From NCBI GenBank assembly GCA_009937095.1, contig JAACDB010000035.1:28635-92634 (forward strand): 64,000 bases of DNA, in the 5' to 3' direction. Every line of letters begins with the position of its first letter. The stretch's first letter is position 1. The notes under the pieces are model-generated. The model saw only the letters and a list, made by a program, of their open reading frames with translations. It was not told the origin of the DNA and did not search any database. A program made the position numbers and the translations under genes. Shown here piece by piece: positions 27,966 to 38,080 of this stretch. Origin of the DNA: Verrucomicrobiota bacterium. GTDB taxonomy: Bacteria; Verrucomicrobiota; Verrucomicrobiia; Opitutales; Coraliomargaritaceae.

Positions 27966-28856
27966 TTAGCGTTCGGTCTCACGAGGATCCAAGGCATCAC
28001 GTAGGCCGTCTCCAAGGAAATTGAAGGCGAAAATGGTCACTGAGAAAAAGACTGCAGGACCAATTAAAAGCCACGGATAAATATCAAGCTTGTCGGCGCC
28101 TTCGTTGATTAATGTCCCCCAAGAGCTTTGCGGTGGTTGCACTCCAAGGCCAAGGAAGCTGAGAATTGATTCCAGCAGAATGACTGCGGGAACGGTTAGC
28201 GTGCCGTAAACAATGACCGGTCCCAGCAAGTTAGGGAGTATGTGGTGTCTGAGGATTCGCCAGTGACTCGCGCCGCTTGCCAGTGCTGCCTCCACGAAGC
28301 TTGAGCGCCGCAAGCCTTTGGTTTGGCCTCTTACAATTCTTGCCATGGTTAGCCATTCTACTGCCCCAATCGCTAAGAAAATCAGAAAGATACTCTTTTG
28401 ATCAAAAGTCACCGTCAATACTACTACCAGCATGGTAAAAGGTAGGGCGTAAAGCACGTCCACAAATCGCATCATTAAGGCATCGGTACGCATGCCACAA
28501 TACCCCGCGAGTGCCCCGTAAGTGACTCCAATTAATAAGGCGACGCAAGTGGCTGCAAAGCCGACTCCAATCGAAATGCGCCCACCGATTAGGATGCGCT
28601 CGAGAAGGTCGCGACCCAGTTCGTCGGTTCCGAGCCAATGATCCCATGAAGGAGCCTGTGCTCCCCCCGCTAAGTCTTGCGCTGCAAAATCCTGTCCCGT
28701 AAGAAAGGGTCCCAATAGGCAGGCGATGGCCACTAAAAGAAATAGGAAACCACCAATCCGGGCCATGCGATGCCGGACAAGCCTTTGCCAAGTTGCGCGG
28801 CTTAGGGATTTCCCAGCACAGTCGTTGGATTTTTGTTCCCGCTTTTCTTTATTCAT
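27966..28856 (-). CDS. oppC: Oligopeptide/dipeptide ABC transporter permease (OppC-like)
   Basis: 296 residues, inner-membrane permease with about six helices. It begins with the OppC N-terminal tail and first helix (RMARIGGFLFLLVAIACLLGPF), then DHWLGTDELGRDLLERILIGGRISIGVG, the standard OppC signature, and the cytoplasmic EAA-like loop VEAALASGASHWRILRHHILPN. Its start overlaps the oppB stop by 8 bp. The substrate class (peptide) is inferred from the family. Confidence 0.92.
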   Translation of the reverse strand: MNKEKREQKSNDCAGKSLSRATWQRLVRHRMARIGGFLFLLVAIACLLGPFLTGQDFAAQDLAGGAQAPSWDHWLGTDELGRDLLERILIGGRISIGVGFAATCVALLIGVTYGALAGYCGMRTDALMMRFVDVLYALPFTMLVVVLTVTFDQKSIFLIFLAIGAVEWLTMARIVRGQTKGLRRSSFVEAALASGASHWRILRHHILPNLLGPVIVYGTLTVPAVILLESILSFLGLGVQPPQSSWGTLINEGADKLDIYPWLLIGPAVFFSVTIFAFNFLGDGLRDALDPRETER

Positions 28857-29766
28857 TGCGGGTTCGAGGTTGCATCCACATCTGAACCAAATCGACGATT
28901 AGGTTAAATGTTATGATTAAAATAGCATAAAAAAGCACGGTTCCCATCACCATGGTATAGTCGCGGTTGAGAGCGGCATTCACAAAAAAGGGACCAAGGC
29001 CGGGTATGAAGAAAAGGGTTTCTACCACAAAGGAACCGCTTATGAGACCCGCAGTGGCAGGCCCAAGATAAGCGACGACCGGTTGCAACGCTGACCGCAA
29101 GGCATGGCGTCCTACAACCGCACTCAAGGAGAGGCCCTTTGCGCGGGCAGTGCGGATAAATTCGTTTTGCAAAACATCGAGCATGCCGCCGCGTGCAAGT
29201 CGCGCAATGTATGCGCCGTACATAAGCCCAAGAGTGAGCGCCGGTAATACACGATCACTCGCATAATTCCAGCCAAGCGGATTAAACCAGTCGAGGCTGA
29301 TAGCAAATGCCAATAAAAGCATGGGGCCTAAAACAAAGGAGGGGAGACAAATGCCAGCAGTGGCAATTGCCATAAGGGCTGATTCCGATGGTTTATTATG
29401 TCTCAAAGCCGCAAATACACCCAGCGGAATACCGATAAGCAATGCTACCAAGAGCGCCCATAAGCCAAGCTCTAGCGAAACCGGAAAGGCTTGTGCGATA
29501 ATTTCCTGAACATCCCACCCGGCATATTGATAAGAGGGCCCGAGGTCGCCTTTGAGGAGATTTCCTAAAAAGCGCAGATATTGGACGTGTAGGCCTTCAT
29601 TGAGTCCGTAATGCGCTTCAATTTGTAGCTTTATTTCAGGGCTTACCGGTTTCTCGGTATCGAAAGGTCCACCCGGTGCGAGGCGCAGCAGCACAAAGGT
29701 TGCAGTAACGATTATCCAAAGCGTCGGAATAGCCTGTAAGAAGCGTTTGATGATATGGGTGAGCAT
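28849..29766 (-). CDS. oppB: Oligopeptide/dipeptide ABC transporter permease (OppB-like)
   Basis: 305 residues. N-terminal helix LTHIIKRFLQAIPTLWIIVTATF, then RLAPGGPFDTE, the GDLGPSYQY segment and the EAA loop IRTARAKGLSLSAVVGRHALRSA. It forms the membrane channel with OppC. The gene starts 3 bp after oppA and overlaps oppC. No OppD or OppF ATPase gene is nearby, so the motor subunits must be supplied from elsewhere. Confidence 0.93.
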   Translation of the reverse strand: MLTHIIKRFLQAIPTLWIIVTATFVLLRLAPGGPFDTEKPVSPEIKLQIEAHYGLNEGLHVQYLRFLGNLLKGDLGPSYQYAGWDVQEIIAQAFPVSLELGLWALLVALLIGIPLGVFAALRHNKPSESALMAIATAGICLPSFVLGPMLLLAFAISLDWFNPLGWNYASDRVLPALTLGLMYGAYIARLARGGMLDVLQNEFIRTARAKGLSLSAVVGRHALRSALQPVVAYLGPATAGLISGSFVVETLFFIPGLGPFFVNAALNRDYTMVMGTVLFYAILIITFNLIVDLVQMWMQPRTRNE

Positions 29767-29769
29767 CGT

Positions 29770-31401
29770 TTATTTTTTTAACTGAATCGCTTGATAGGGG
29801 TGGTTATCAAGTAGGCTTGGATACCAACCCTTTACGGCAGGATGTATTAAGCGACTGGTTACGTAGAAGTAGATAGGAATGACGGGGAGGGCTTCAATCA
29901 AGATTGCCTCTGCCTCTTGGAAAAGCTCCATACGGGCTACGGGGTCCGTTTCTTTTGCGGCTTTTTTGATCAGGGCATCGTAGTGTGGGTCATGCCAGTT
30001 GGTATGATTGTTGCCGTTACGGCTTTCGCCGAGGCTGAGGAAGGTGTTGGGATCATCGTAGTCACCATACCATGCCGCTCGTAGGATATCAAAGTTCCCG
30101 CTTTGACGGGTTGCGAGATAAGCTTTCCATTCCTGATTGTGAAGTTCGATGTCTATTCCGAGTTCTCTTTTCCAGATTTGTTGAATGGCAACTGCGAGCG
30201 TGCGGTGCGATTCGCTGGTATTGAAGAGGAGTTGTAGTTTTGGAAATTCCTTGCCATCGGGGAAGCCTGCTTCAGCGAGGCGTTTGCGGGCAAGTTGGGG
30301 GTCATAGGGCAATCGGGCGCGGGCTTGGTAGCCGCCGGTGTTTGGTGGTGTAAAATGATAGGCAGGCTTCTGGCCGGCCCGCAGGATATGTTTGGTTAAA
30401 TCCTCACGATTTATGGAGTAGGCGAGGGCTTGCCGCACGCGGGTGTCCGCGAGCGGACCGCTTTTCGTGTTCAGCATATAGTAATAGACGCCAAGGGCGG
30501 TATCAAATCGCAAACGCTCCGGGTGGTTTTTACGATACCAATCAATACGGTGGATAGGAACAGAGCTGGTCAAGTGCAAGTGTCCCGCACGAAAGGCCCG
30601 TTCCTCGCTTTGTACTGCTATGGGCAGGAAATGAATTCCATTGAGGCCGACTTTGCTGTGCTTACGGTAATGTGGGTTTCGCACGACACTGATGCCGTTA
30701 TTGAGGCGCCAGCGCTCAAGAATAAAGGGCCCATTCCCTATAAACTTCCCCGGCTTGGTCCATTTTGAAATTCGGTCGGTAATGGCACCATGCTCAAGGA
30801 TGGTAGGGGGATGAACCGGCCACCAAGTGTTGTGAGAAAGCATATTGAGGAAATACGGAGTAGGGGATTCTAATTCAATAACGAGGGTATGTGCATCGGG
30901 TGCACTTACTCCAACGCTTCCAAAATCAATGCTTTGACTACGATGAAACGCTTCAGCCCCTCGCATGGGATAAAGCATATAAGCATAGGGTGCTCCAAGG
31001 GCAGGTGAAAGAATGCGTTTGAACGAAAAGATGAAATCTTCTGGCGTCACGCGATCGCCATTCGACCAGCGGGCTTCTGGATCGAAGTGAAAGGTGTAGC
31101 GCTTGCGGTCCTCTGAGATAACCCACGATTGAGCCACACCCGGCTCGACTGCCATTGTTTTGGGATGTAAGGTAGTGAGGCCCTCCAGAAGTGCGAGCAT
31201 CACGGAGTATTCAGTCAGTCCTGTTGTGAGATGCGGATCCAGTGCGGCCGGCTCAGCGCCGATCCCAATGTAGAGCTCTCCGTTTTGAATGCCGCGTTCA
31301 ACATTGGTTTGCTTCTTGGCACAGGCGCACCATCCAAATGCAAGTACGAGGCTGGCAAGCTGAAAGAAGGCTTTGTTTATGAACGACACATTTGAGAGCA
31401 T
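29770..31401 (-). CDS. oppA: Peptide ABC transporter substrate-binding lipoprotein (OppA-like)
   Basis: 543 residues, family 5 solute-binding protein. The signal ends in a lipobox-like LAFGWCAC, so it should be anchored by lipid. The family signature appears around VAQSWVISEDRKRYTFHFDPEARWSNGDRVTPEDF (cited in parts), with YYMLNTKSGPLADTRVRQAL and QIWKRELGIDIELHNQEWKAYL further on. It binds oligopeptides outside the inner membrane. First gene of the oppA-oppB-oppC unit. Confidence 0.92.
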   Translation of the reverse strand: MLSNVSFINKAFFQLASLVLAFGWCACAKKQTNVERGIQNGELYIGIGAEPAALDPHLTTGLTEYSVMLALLEGLTTLHPKTMAVEPGVAQSWVISEDRKRYTFHFDPEARWSNGDRVTPEDFIFSFKRILSPALGAPYAYMLYPMRGAEAFHRSQSIDFGSVGVSAPDAHTLVIELESPTPYFLNMLSHNTWWPVHPPTILEHGAITDRISKWTKPGKFIGNGPFILERWRLNNGISVVRNPHYRKHSKVGLNGIHFLPIAVQSEERAFRAGHLHLTSSVPIHRIDWYRKNHPERLRFDTALGVYYYMLNTKSGPLADTRVRQALAYSINREDLTKHILRAGQKPAYHFTPPNTGGYQARARLPYDPQLARKRLAEAGFPDGKEFPKLQLLFNTSESHRTLAVAIQQIWKRELGIDIELHNQEWKAYLATRQSGNFDILRAAWYGDYDDPNTFLSLGESRNGNNHTNWHDPHYDALIKKAAKETDPVARMELFQEAEAILIEALPVIPIYFYVTSRLIHPAVKGWYPSLLDNHPYQAIQLKK

Positions 31402-31540
31402 TTATAGCTGCTCGGAGAAATGCAACCCGCAGTGAACCTAAAATACAATATTTTCAGCTAAAAGCGCCCAAAGGGAGTTTCGATAACGGTTTTGTCCAAA
31501 GGTTAGATTCCGAAATACAAATCAGGGAAATTCCATTGCC

Positions 31541-32335
31541 ATGGGTTCTGAATTATTTGAGTGTCTTAGTATGGATGACCGCAGTAAAAACACGCCTGAA
31601 CGCAGGGAAATCAATCTCCAGCAGCTCGCAACGGACTTTATGGCCGGTATGCAACGCCACTTTGATATGCTTGCATTTAACCTCGCCGCGCGTGAAGCGG
31701 TTACCGAAGAAGACTACAAAAGGATATCGCAAGCTCCGCACCTGTTACCTTCGTTTAGGCAGCATCAAAATTTTGAACAAACTCAAGCTTATGCCCGCGA
31801 TCTTATGATGCGTCAGTTGCTCAACGATGCCTTGGGCCTCGTATTCAACTTATTAAACAACACCCATTTTTTTCTCACCCTCGTAAAATGTAGCAATGGA
31901 AAGTCAGAATTGGATCCGGATCAGAAAAAAGAGGCAGAAGCTTTGCAGAAATCTTTTGTGGAGAGTCCACTGGATGAGAAATTTAATCGACTCGAAAAGG
32001 ACTATTCTATCCGTTGCGAATTAGAGGACACCGTCACTTCAATCGGTTTAAGTCTTCAATCTTTAGTGCAAAATTCAGGCAAAGTGTGCGCAAACCATTT
32101 GGATGAAAATAAGGAGCTCGTGCTGGAATTAAAGTCAGCCATGGGCAATGCGTCTCAGTCGCCGGATAAGGTGATGCAGGTTAGTCTGGAAGCCTATTGT
32201 AAGGTTTTCCGCGAGGGGGACTACGTAAGCTTTAACGACAAGGAGTTACAGCTAACCTTGGTTACAATCGCCTCATTCGCGGACGGGCTCTTCAATTCAA
32301 TTGCCCGCTACGTTAAAGAAACGAGGGGGAGCTAA
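31541..32335 (+). CDS. Conserved hypothetical protein, soluble and helix-rich
   Basis: 264 residues that I do not recognise. There is no signal, membrane helix or known motif. The sequence is predicted largely helical, with a central acidic and lysine-rich segment (SELDPDQKKEAEALQKSFVE) and six cysteine-poor amphipathic stretches. An AGGG sequence about 12 bases upstream supports ATG 31541; a second start at 31571 (MDDRSKN) would also do. It is flanked by the divergent opp operon and the convergent lspA, so context gives no hint of its job. Confidence 0.7.
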   Translation: MGSELFECLSMDDRSKNTPERREINLQQLATDFMAGMQRHFDMLAFNLAAREAVTEEDYKRISQAPHLLPSFRQHQNFEQTQAYARDLMMRQLLNDALGLVFNLLNNTHFFLTLVKCSNGKSELDPDQKKEAEALQKSFVESPLDEKFNRLEKDYSIRCELEDTVTSIGLSLQSLVQNSGKVCANHLDENKELVLELKSAMGNASQSPDKVMQVSLEAYCKVFREGDYVSFNDKELQLTLVTIASFADGLFNSIARYVKETRGS

Positions 32336-32364
32336 CTTAAGGGAAGGTCCTTCGAAACAATTCT

Positions 32365-32901
32365 CTACTCAGAGGGAGTTTCTTTTTCAAGGAATCCCAG
32401 TATGAGGTAGGTAAAGACGCCGACAACAATGCCAGAATCGGCAATATTAAAAGCCGGGTAGCGACCGCCCTCGAGGACGTAGGGAATGCTGAAAGGTAAA
32501 TGAAAATCGAGAAAGTCGATTACATGACCGTGCAATAAGCGATCTAACAAATTCCCAAGAATACCGCCGCTGATAAGCCCGAAAACCCATTGATGGGAAT
32601 GTCGATATAGCTCCAGGCTCTTGCGAAAATAAAAGAGCGCTCCAAGTGCGACCAGAGCTGCAATGGCTAGAAAGAGTCCCTGGCCTTCCATAATACCCCA
32701 AGCAGCCCCACGATTGCCGATATGTACTAAGTAAAAGAAGTCCGGTACAATCTCAATGGAGTTGCCGTGGTGGTAGCTATCGATCGGCAGACGACTGACA
32801 ATCCAAAGTTTGGTAAGTTGATCTAAAAGAAAGACGATTCCCGCGGTCAAAAGCAACCTCCGGTAAGTGTTGATCCTATGGACTAGAGTGCCATTGGGCA
32901 T
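32365..32901 (-). CDS. lspA: Lipoprotein signal peptidase (signal peptidase II)
   Basis: 178 residues with four membrane helices. It cuts prolipoproteins before the lipid-modified Cys. Family motifs are LLDQLTKLWIV near the N-terminus, GNLLDRLLHGHVIDFLDF with the first catalytic Asp, and PAFNIADSGI with the second. Last gene of the ileS-dksA-lspA run, 30 bp after dksA. Its substrates in this window include the lipoproteins at 13421, 19303, 29770 and 52956. Confidence 0.95.
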   Translation of the reverse strand: MPNGTLVHRINTYRRLLLTAGIVFLLDQLTKLWIVSRLPIDSYHHGNSIEIVPDFFYLVHIGNRGAAWGIMEGQGLFLAIAALVALGALFYFRKSLELYRHSHQWVFGLISGGILGNLLDRLLHGHVIDFLDFHLPFSIPYVLEGGRYPAFNIADSGIVVGVFTYLILGFLEKETPSE

Positions 32902-32931
32902 GATTTTTTTCGACTGAAGAAAAAGGGTGAC

Positions 32932-34036
32932 CTAATCGTCATCCGTCACGATTTTGGGAGCGTCTGAATTGTCACTGAAGATTTCTTCAACAGCCCGATC
33001 TTTCTTACGGCGATTATTTTTTTCGAACTCTTTTTGTCCCTCAAGAGAGAATCGGGCAAAGGGAACTGCTTCGAGGCGTTCTTTTTTAATTGGCTCTCCT
33101 GTTTGCTCACAGACCCCATAAACTCCGTCAATCATTCGCCGAATGGCCTCTTCGATTTCATAGAGGGCATCCTGTTCATTGGAAACAAGACTTAGGGCAA
33201 AGTCTCGATCAAAGGAATCGGTGCCAGCGTCAGCTTGGTGGTTCCCATAATTGGAAAGATCACCGGCATCTTCCCGCGCGGAATGCATGAGGGTATCCGA
33301 AGTGTGTAAATCAAGTTCATCCTGCAAGTGCTTACGCAGCTCAAGTAAGAGCCTGTAGTACTTCCTCCACTTGCGTGGTATGGCAGCAGCTTCCTCAGAA
33401 ACAGTTTTCTTTTTTTCGGTCGGGTTGAAGCCGAGAATATCGGCGAGCGAAGCCGCGGCATGTACGCGCTTTTTAACGGGAACCTTGTCTAGATCGACAG
33501 TCTTCTTTTTAACAACCGCTTTGGTAGCTTTAGCCGCCGTCTTCTTAAGTTTGGGTTTGGTTTTCTCGGGTTCCTGTGACTTGCGGGCGGCGATAACCGC
33601 CTCCACTTCATCAAGGGAGAAGCTCGTTGGAGCGCCTTTCGCAGCCGCACTATCCGCGCTGCGTTCCACAGATGCTTTCTTGAGGGCGAGTTTTTTGTGA
33701 GCGTCGTTGCTGATCGGCTGGGTCGCTTTTTTGACAACCTGTTTTTTAATTACTTTTTTGGGTGCAGCTTTTTTAACAACTTTTTTGGTAGCTGGTCGCT
33801 TCGTGGCTTTTTTGACTGCCTTTTTAGGGGCGGCCTTTTTAACAGCTTTTTTTCTTAGCTACTTTTTTGACGACCTTTTTGGCAGTCTTTTTGACTGCGG
33901 TCTTTTTGGTAGCAACCTTCTTGGCTATTTTCTTTTTAGCCACTTTTTTAACTGGTTTCTTTACCGTTGTTTTCTTCTTAGCGGTCTTTTTCATGGCTAC
34001 CTTTTTGGTAGCTTTCCGAGTCGTTTTCTTTGCCAT
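32932..34036 (-). CDS. TraR/DksA family protein with histone-H1-like lysine-rich N-terminus; frame interrupted at an A7 tract
   Basis: Read across one base of a homopolymer, this is a single protein of about 367 residues. Residues 1-130 are Lys/Ala/Thr/Val repeats (KKTAKKK, VKKVAKK) like eukaryotic H1 tails. The C-terminal 130 residues are DksA/TraR-like: YRLLLELRKHLQDELDLH, DSFDRDFALSL, and the zinc-finger position IDGVYGVCEQTGEPI, where only one Cys remains. The start ATG is at 34036. The frame stops at 33839 just after an A7 run (T7 at 33847-33853 on the plus strand); removing one A restores a continuous frame to 32932. A GTG at 33669 could start an isolated C-terminal half. Lies between ileS and lspA, 30 bp from each. 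Confidence 0.75.
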
Positions 34037-34066
34037 AACAGATTTGGGTAAGTTTGCGTGTGTTGT

Positions 34067-36889
34067 TTATAAAATTGCTCTCAGGGCTTGGGCACAGCGA
34101 GGAGATACAGATCCCCATTCATCTGTCTCAACCAGTTCAGATACCCAGCGCCAACTGCGTGGGCAGCGGACGCCGTCAGCATGACTGACTTCAGCAGTGA
34201 GTTTTTCAGCAGATGCATCGGCGATGACATTGACCTGTGAAAGAATAAAAAGTTCTGGGAGATCGGCTTCGTATTTTTTGAGTAGTTGGAACGTTGGGTC
34301 TGATTCAGGGCCGGTAAAGACGGCTTTCGCGTCCAGACTCTGCCCAATAGCCTTTTGCTGTCGCAAAGCCTCCAGCGGTTCGTTCAGCATGCTGGACAGA
34401 CATTCACGTAAAGTAGTGATCTCGCCTGCCAGTTCGGGATTTTTCCAGCCTTTATTGATGTTCGGCCACTCCAGTAAAGCAGCGGGCTCGCGGGAATCCT
34501 CACTGTCGCTGCATGCGTAGTTCCATGCCTCGTCAGCAGTAAATGGCAGAATTGGAGCTAATAGACGCGTGAAGACATCAAAGATTATGGCAATGGCAGT
34601 TTGAGAGGAACGGCGGAGGGGATCGTTCGGTGCTGCGGTGTAGAGGCGATCCTTGAGAATATCGTGATAGGTCGCAGAAAGGGTATTGGCACAGAAAGGA
34701 TCCAAGAAGTCCTTGAAGGCGCGGTGGAATTCGTAGGCATCGTATGCTTCAGTGACCTGTTCTACAAGCAACGAGAGCTGATGCAGTGCCCATTTGTCAA
34801 CGGCGTGCAATTCATCCAGGGGAATCCCGTCACGGGTCGGGTCGAAGTCGTGAATGTTGCCGATCTGGTAACGCAGGGTGTTGCGAATATTGCGGTAGTT
34901 ATTGGCAACGTTTTTGACGATATTGTCCGACACGGGAACATCGCCACGGTAGTCTTGTGAGCATATCCAAAGACGAATGATATCGGCACCATATTGGGAT
35001 ATCCACTCGTTCAAGGGGCGGGCTGCGCCATCGCTCTTGGAAAGCTTGGTGCCGTCTTCCTTAACAATGAAGCCGTGCGTGAGCAGGTTTTTGTAGGGTG
35101 CGGCGCGGTCGGCAATGACAGCGGTCCAAAGAGAGCTTTGGAACCATCCGCGGTGTTGGTCCGAACCTTCCAAGTATAAATCGGCGGGCCACTTGAGCTG
35201 TTCACGTTTTTGGAGAACAGCGCGGTGAGAACTGCCGGAATCAATCCAAACATCGAGGGTGTCGCTGCCGCATTTCAGTGCCTCAGGTTCAGGCCAATCG
35301 GAAGGTAAATCGATTCCCGCGAGTAATTCAGCCGCTGTCTGACGGAACCAAAGGTCGGTGCCGGACTCGGCAATCTTCGGGGCGAGGGCACGAATGACGT
35401 CTGCGTTGAGGTATGCCTTGCCGTCGGCATCATAAAACGCCGGAATAGGAACGCCCCAAGTGCGTTGGCGACTGATGCACCAGTCCGGCCGATTTTCAAC
35501 GGCAGCGCTGATGCGGTTCTTACCCCATGAAGGAATGAAATTGACTTGGTCCAGGGCGTCGAGGGCGCGTTGGCGATCGCCGGATTTGTCGAGGGCAATG
35601 AACCATTGATCCATTGCGCGGAAAACCACCGGTGTCTTGGAGCGCCAGCAATGCGGGTAGCTGTGTTCAATCTTCTTCTGCGCAATCAAACTGCCGTTGG
35701 CGGCAATGATGCGTAGCACCCCGAGATTAGCGGGCGAGGGTTTGCCATCGCTGCTCTCAAGAACAGAGGCACCGATTAATTCAGCGGGAACCTGACCGTC
35801 GTCAATGTAGCATCCGGAATCGTCCAGTGGGCAATAGATATCGAGCCCGTTTTTGACGCCCGTTAAATAGTCGTCCAGTCCATGCCCCGGAGCCGTGTGG
35901 ACGCAACCGGTGCCGCTTTCCGTTGTGACGTATTCAGCCGTAAGGATTGGAGAGGGTCGGTCAATAAATGGATGACGAGCCTGAAGGTTTTCAAGCTGGG
36001 AGCCGGTGTAAGTAGCAAGAGTGGTAATTTCACCCAGTTCACAGGCCTCCGCAACGGTTTCTAAAAGGGGCGTTGCGATGATAAGGGTGCCCTTATCACT
36101 GCGCACGGCACTATATTCAATATTTGGATGAACTGCCACCGCTAGGTTGGCTGGCAGCGTCCAGGGTGTGGTAGTCCAAATTAAGACCGAGGCATCCTCG
36201 TCTTCAAGTGCCAGTGCTTTTCTGGCATCGGGTGCCAACGGAAGCTTCACATAGATGGAAATACTTTTGTGCGGACGGTACTCGATCTCCGCTTCAGCAA
36301 GGGCAGTAGCGCAGGGGATTGACCAGTAAACGGGTTTTTTGGAACGGTATACGAGGCCTTGCTCCACAAAACGGGCAAAGGTTTCAAATTCAGCTGCCTC
36401 GTATTCGGGATGAATGGTCCAGTATTCATTCGCCCAGTCTGCGAGCACGCCCAGTCGCTGAAATTGCTCGGTTTGTAGCAGACGGTATTTGTCGGCGAAA
36501 GTGGCGCAGGCTTCACGTACTTCGAGGGGTGTGTAGTCGGTGCGTCCAGCATCCTGCAGTTCGCGGGAGACCTTGTGCTCAATCGGAAGGCCGTGACTGT
36601 CCCATCCGGGAATGTAAGGAGCGTTATAACCCTGCATCCATTTAAAGCGCAGAATAGTGTCTTTGAGGGTCTTATTCAGGGCATGGCCGAGATGCAGATC
36701 GCCGTTAGTAAAAGGCGGGCCGTCGTGAAGGATGAAATCGGGTCCACCGAGGTTTTTCTCCTGAATGCGTTGGTAGAGTCCGCTTTCTTGCCACTGCTGG
36801 ATTCGGCTCGGTTCGCGCTGAGCAAGGTTGCCCCGCATCGGGAAACCGGTCTGCGGCAAGTTGAGAGTTTCTTTGAGGTCTCGGCCCAT
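34067..36889 (-). CDS. ileS: Isoleucine-tRNA ligase
   Basis: 940 residues. Class I signatures are PFTNGDLHLGHALNKTLKD (HIGH, read as HLGH) and DGTKLSKSDG (KMSKS, read as KLSKS); the editing domain follows the expected order (WTTTPWTLPANLAVAVHP). I chose MGRDLKETLNLPQTGFPMRG at 36889 because it aligns with the normal IleS N-terminus; an in-frame start at 36916 adds nine residues. The C-terminal zinc finger of bacterial IleS is degenerate: only two of four Cys remain (RCPRSW and SPRCAQAL). dksA-like and lspA follow. Confidence 0.96.
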   Translation of the reverse strand: MGRDLKETLNLPQTGFPMRGNLAQREPSRIQQWQESGLYQRIQEKNLGGPDFILHDGPPFTNGDLHLGHALNKTLKDTILRFKWMQGYNAPYIPGWDSHGLPIEHKVSRELQDAGRTDYTPLEVREACATFADKYRLLQTEQFQRLGVLADWANEYWTIHPEYEAAEFETFARFVEQGLVYRSKKPVYWSIPCATALAEAEIEYRPHKSISIYVKLPLAPDARKALALEDEDASVLIWTTTPWTLPANLAVAVHPNIEYSAVRSDKGTLIIATPLLETVAEACELGEITTLATYTGSQLENLQARHPFIDRPSPILTAEYVTTESGTGCVHTAPGHGLDDYLTGVKNGLDIYCPLDDSGCYIDDGQVPAELIGASVLESSDGKPSPANLGVLRIIAANGSLIAQKKIEHSYPHCWRSKTPVVFRAMDQWFIALDKSGDRQRALDALDQVNFIPSWGKNRISAAVENRPDWCISRQRTWGVPIPAFYDADGKAYLNADVIRALAPKIAESGTDLWFRQTAAELLAGIDLPSDWPEPEALKCGSDTLDVWIDSGSSHRAVLQKREQLKWPADLYLEGSDQHRGWFQSSLWTAVIADRAAPYKNLLTHGFIVKEDGTKLSKSDGAARPLNEWISQYGADIIRLWICSQDYRGDVPVSDNIVKNVANNYRNIRNTLRYQIGNIHDFDPTRDGIPLDELHAVDKWALHQLSLLVEQVTEAYDAYEFHRAFKDFLDPFCANTLSATYHDILKDRLYTAAPNDPLRRSSQTAIAIIFDVFTRLLAPILPFTADEAWNYACSDSEDSREPAALLEWPNINKGWKNPELAGEITTLRECLSSMLNEPLEALRQQKAIGQSLDAKAVFTGPESDPTFQLLKKYEADLPELFILSQVNVIADASAEKLTAEVSHADGVRCPRSWRWVSELVETDEWGSVSPRCAQALRAIL

Positions 36890-37070
36890 GTTGCTGTAAC
36901 GGATTAAACCGAACATTTACTGGAAATCGCGGGAGTTTGTTTCTTTGGGTAGTGCTGTCAAGCAAGCAGCAGGGCTAAAAAGTAGTGAAAGTTTGGGCAA
37001 TGCGATAAAATAGGCTCGCAGGAGCGGTCTAAAGGGTCTTGCTAGTGAGCTTGCCGACGATTTCTAAGTC

Positions 37071-38063
37071 ATGAATCTAGCCTTAATACAGTTTCCGGTT
37101 GTGGATTTAAACCTGATGGTTTTATCGGTTTTTGTGTTGCTCGGTCTGGTAGCTTTAGGGGGAGGCGGTCAGCTACTGACGAGGGGTGCCGTTGGGATTT
37201 CAGTGAATTTACACATCGATCCGCTGATTGTCGGGCTACCGGTTGTTTCCATTGCGACTTCCATGCCGGAACTTTCCACCACTTTATTGGCGGCCGATTC
37301 ACATCCGGGGCTGGCTTTGGGTAATATCCTGGGGAGCAACATCGCGAATACGGGCCTCATCTTGGGGATTGCGGCCTTGTTGGTGCCGCTGAAGGTGAAG
37401 TTGCGCTTAGTTGAGCGGGAGGTACCGATTCTGATTCTGGTAACGGTTGTTTTCGGAATTATGATTTTCAGTAATGGATTGGGGCGCTTAGAAGGCTTGG
37501 TACTCTTAACCGGTACGGTTTCCTACATCATTTATATTGTACGTAAAGCACGCGAAGAGCATTGGTCGCCCCCGGAAGATTTACCGGAGATAAGAACCAC
37601 GACTTTTATGGCACTGGGTCTTGTTTTGATGGGTGGTCTATTGCTCGCCCTTGGGGCGGAACTATTGGTACAATCCAGTGTCGAGATAGCGACTCGCATG
37701 GGGGTAAGTGATGTCTTTATCGGGCTGACCATTGTCGCTGTTGGAACAAGTTTGCCGGAATTGGCAGCCTGTATTGCGGCAGTTCGGGCAGGGCAGGGCG
37801 ACCTCTGTGCCGGCAATATCGTAGGTTCGAATTTGTTTAATCTGTTGCTCATTGGTGGCGGTGCTGCCGCTTTCAAAGAGTTGCCCTTTACTTTCGAGGA
37901 AATCGGCTTGGAGTATTTCGCAGTGCTCTTACTAACCATATGCCTTTTGTGGTTTGTTCGCAGTGGGCATACCGTCAGTCGCCGAGAGGGTGCCTTCCTG
38001 TTGTTTTTCTATGTAGCTTTTATAGCACTTGCGACAGTACAGCAATATACCGCTTTCCTCTAA
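37071..38063 (+). CDS. Calcium/sodium antiporter, CaCA family (YrbG-like)
   Basis: 330 residues, about ten membrane helices, two inverted repeats. Each repeat has the alpha motif: [17 protein letters not shown] followed by [16 protein letters not shown], and [17 protein letters not shown] followed by [16 protein letters not shown]. These supply the acidic ion-binding residues of the Na/Ca exchanger superfamily. It exchanges Ca2+ or K+ for Na+ or H+ across the inner membrane; ion choice is not settled. gpmI starts 17 bp downstream. Confidence 0.9.
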   Translation: MNLALIQFPVVDLNLMVLSVFVLLGLVALGGGGQLLTRGAVGISVNLHIDPLIVGLPVVSIATSMPELSTTLLAADSHPGLALGNILGSNIANTGLILGIAALLVPLKVKLRLVEREVPILILVTVVFGIMIFSNGLGRLEGLVLLTGTVSYIIYIVRKAREEHWSPPEDLPEIRTTTFMALGLVLMGGLLLALGAELLVQSSVEIATRMGVSDVFIGLTIVAVGTSLPELAACIAAVRAGQGDLCAGNIVGSNLFNLLLIGGGAAAFKELPFTFEEIGLEYFAVLLLTICLLWFVRSGHTVSRREGAFLLFFYVAFIALATVQQYTAFL

Positions 38064-38080
38064 TTTTTAATTATCAAATT

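Noticed and set aside
33489..33737. Arg-rich 82-residue open frame within the DksA gene
   Set aside because: It is an alternate frame of the Lys-rich codons; the true chain continues in the other frame on both sides.
34067..36889. Many open frames of 100 codons or more on the opposite strand and other frames of ileS
   Set aside because: They are shadows caused by codon bias and have no family signatures.
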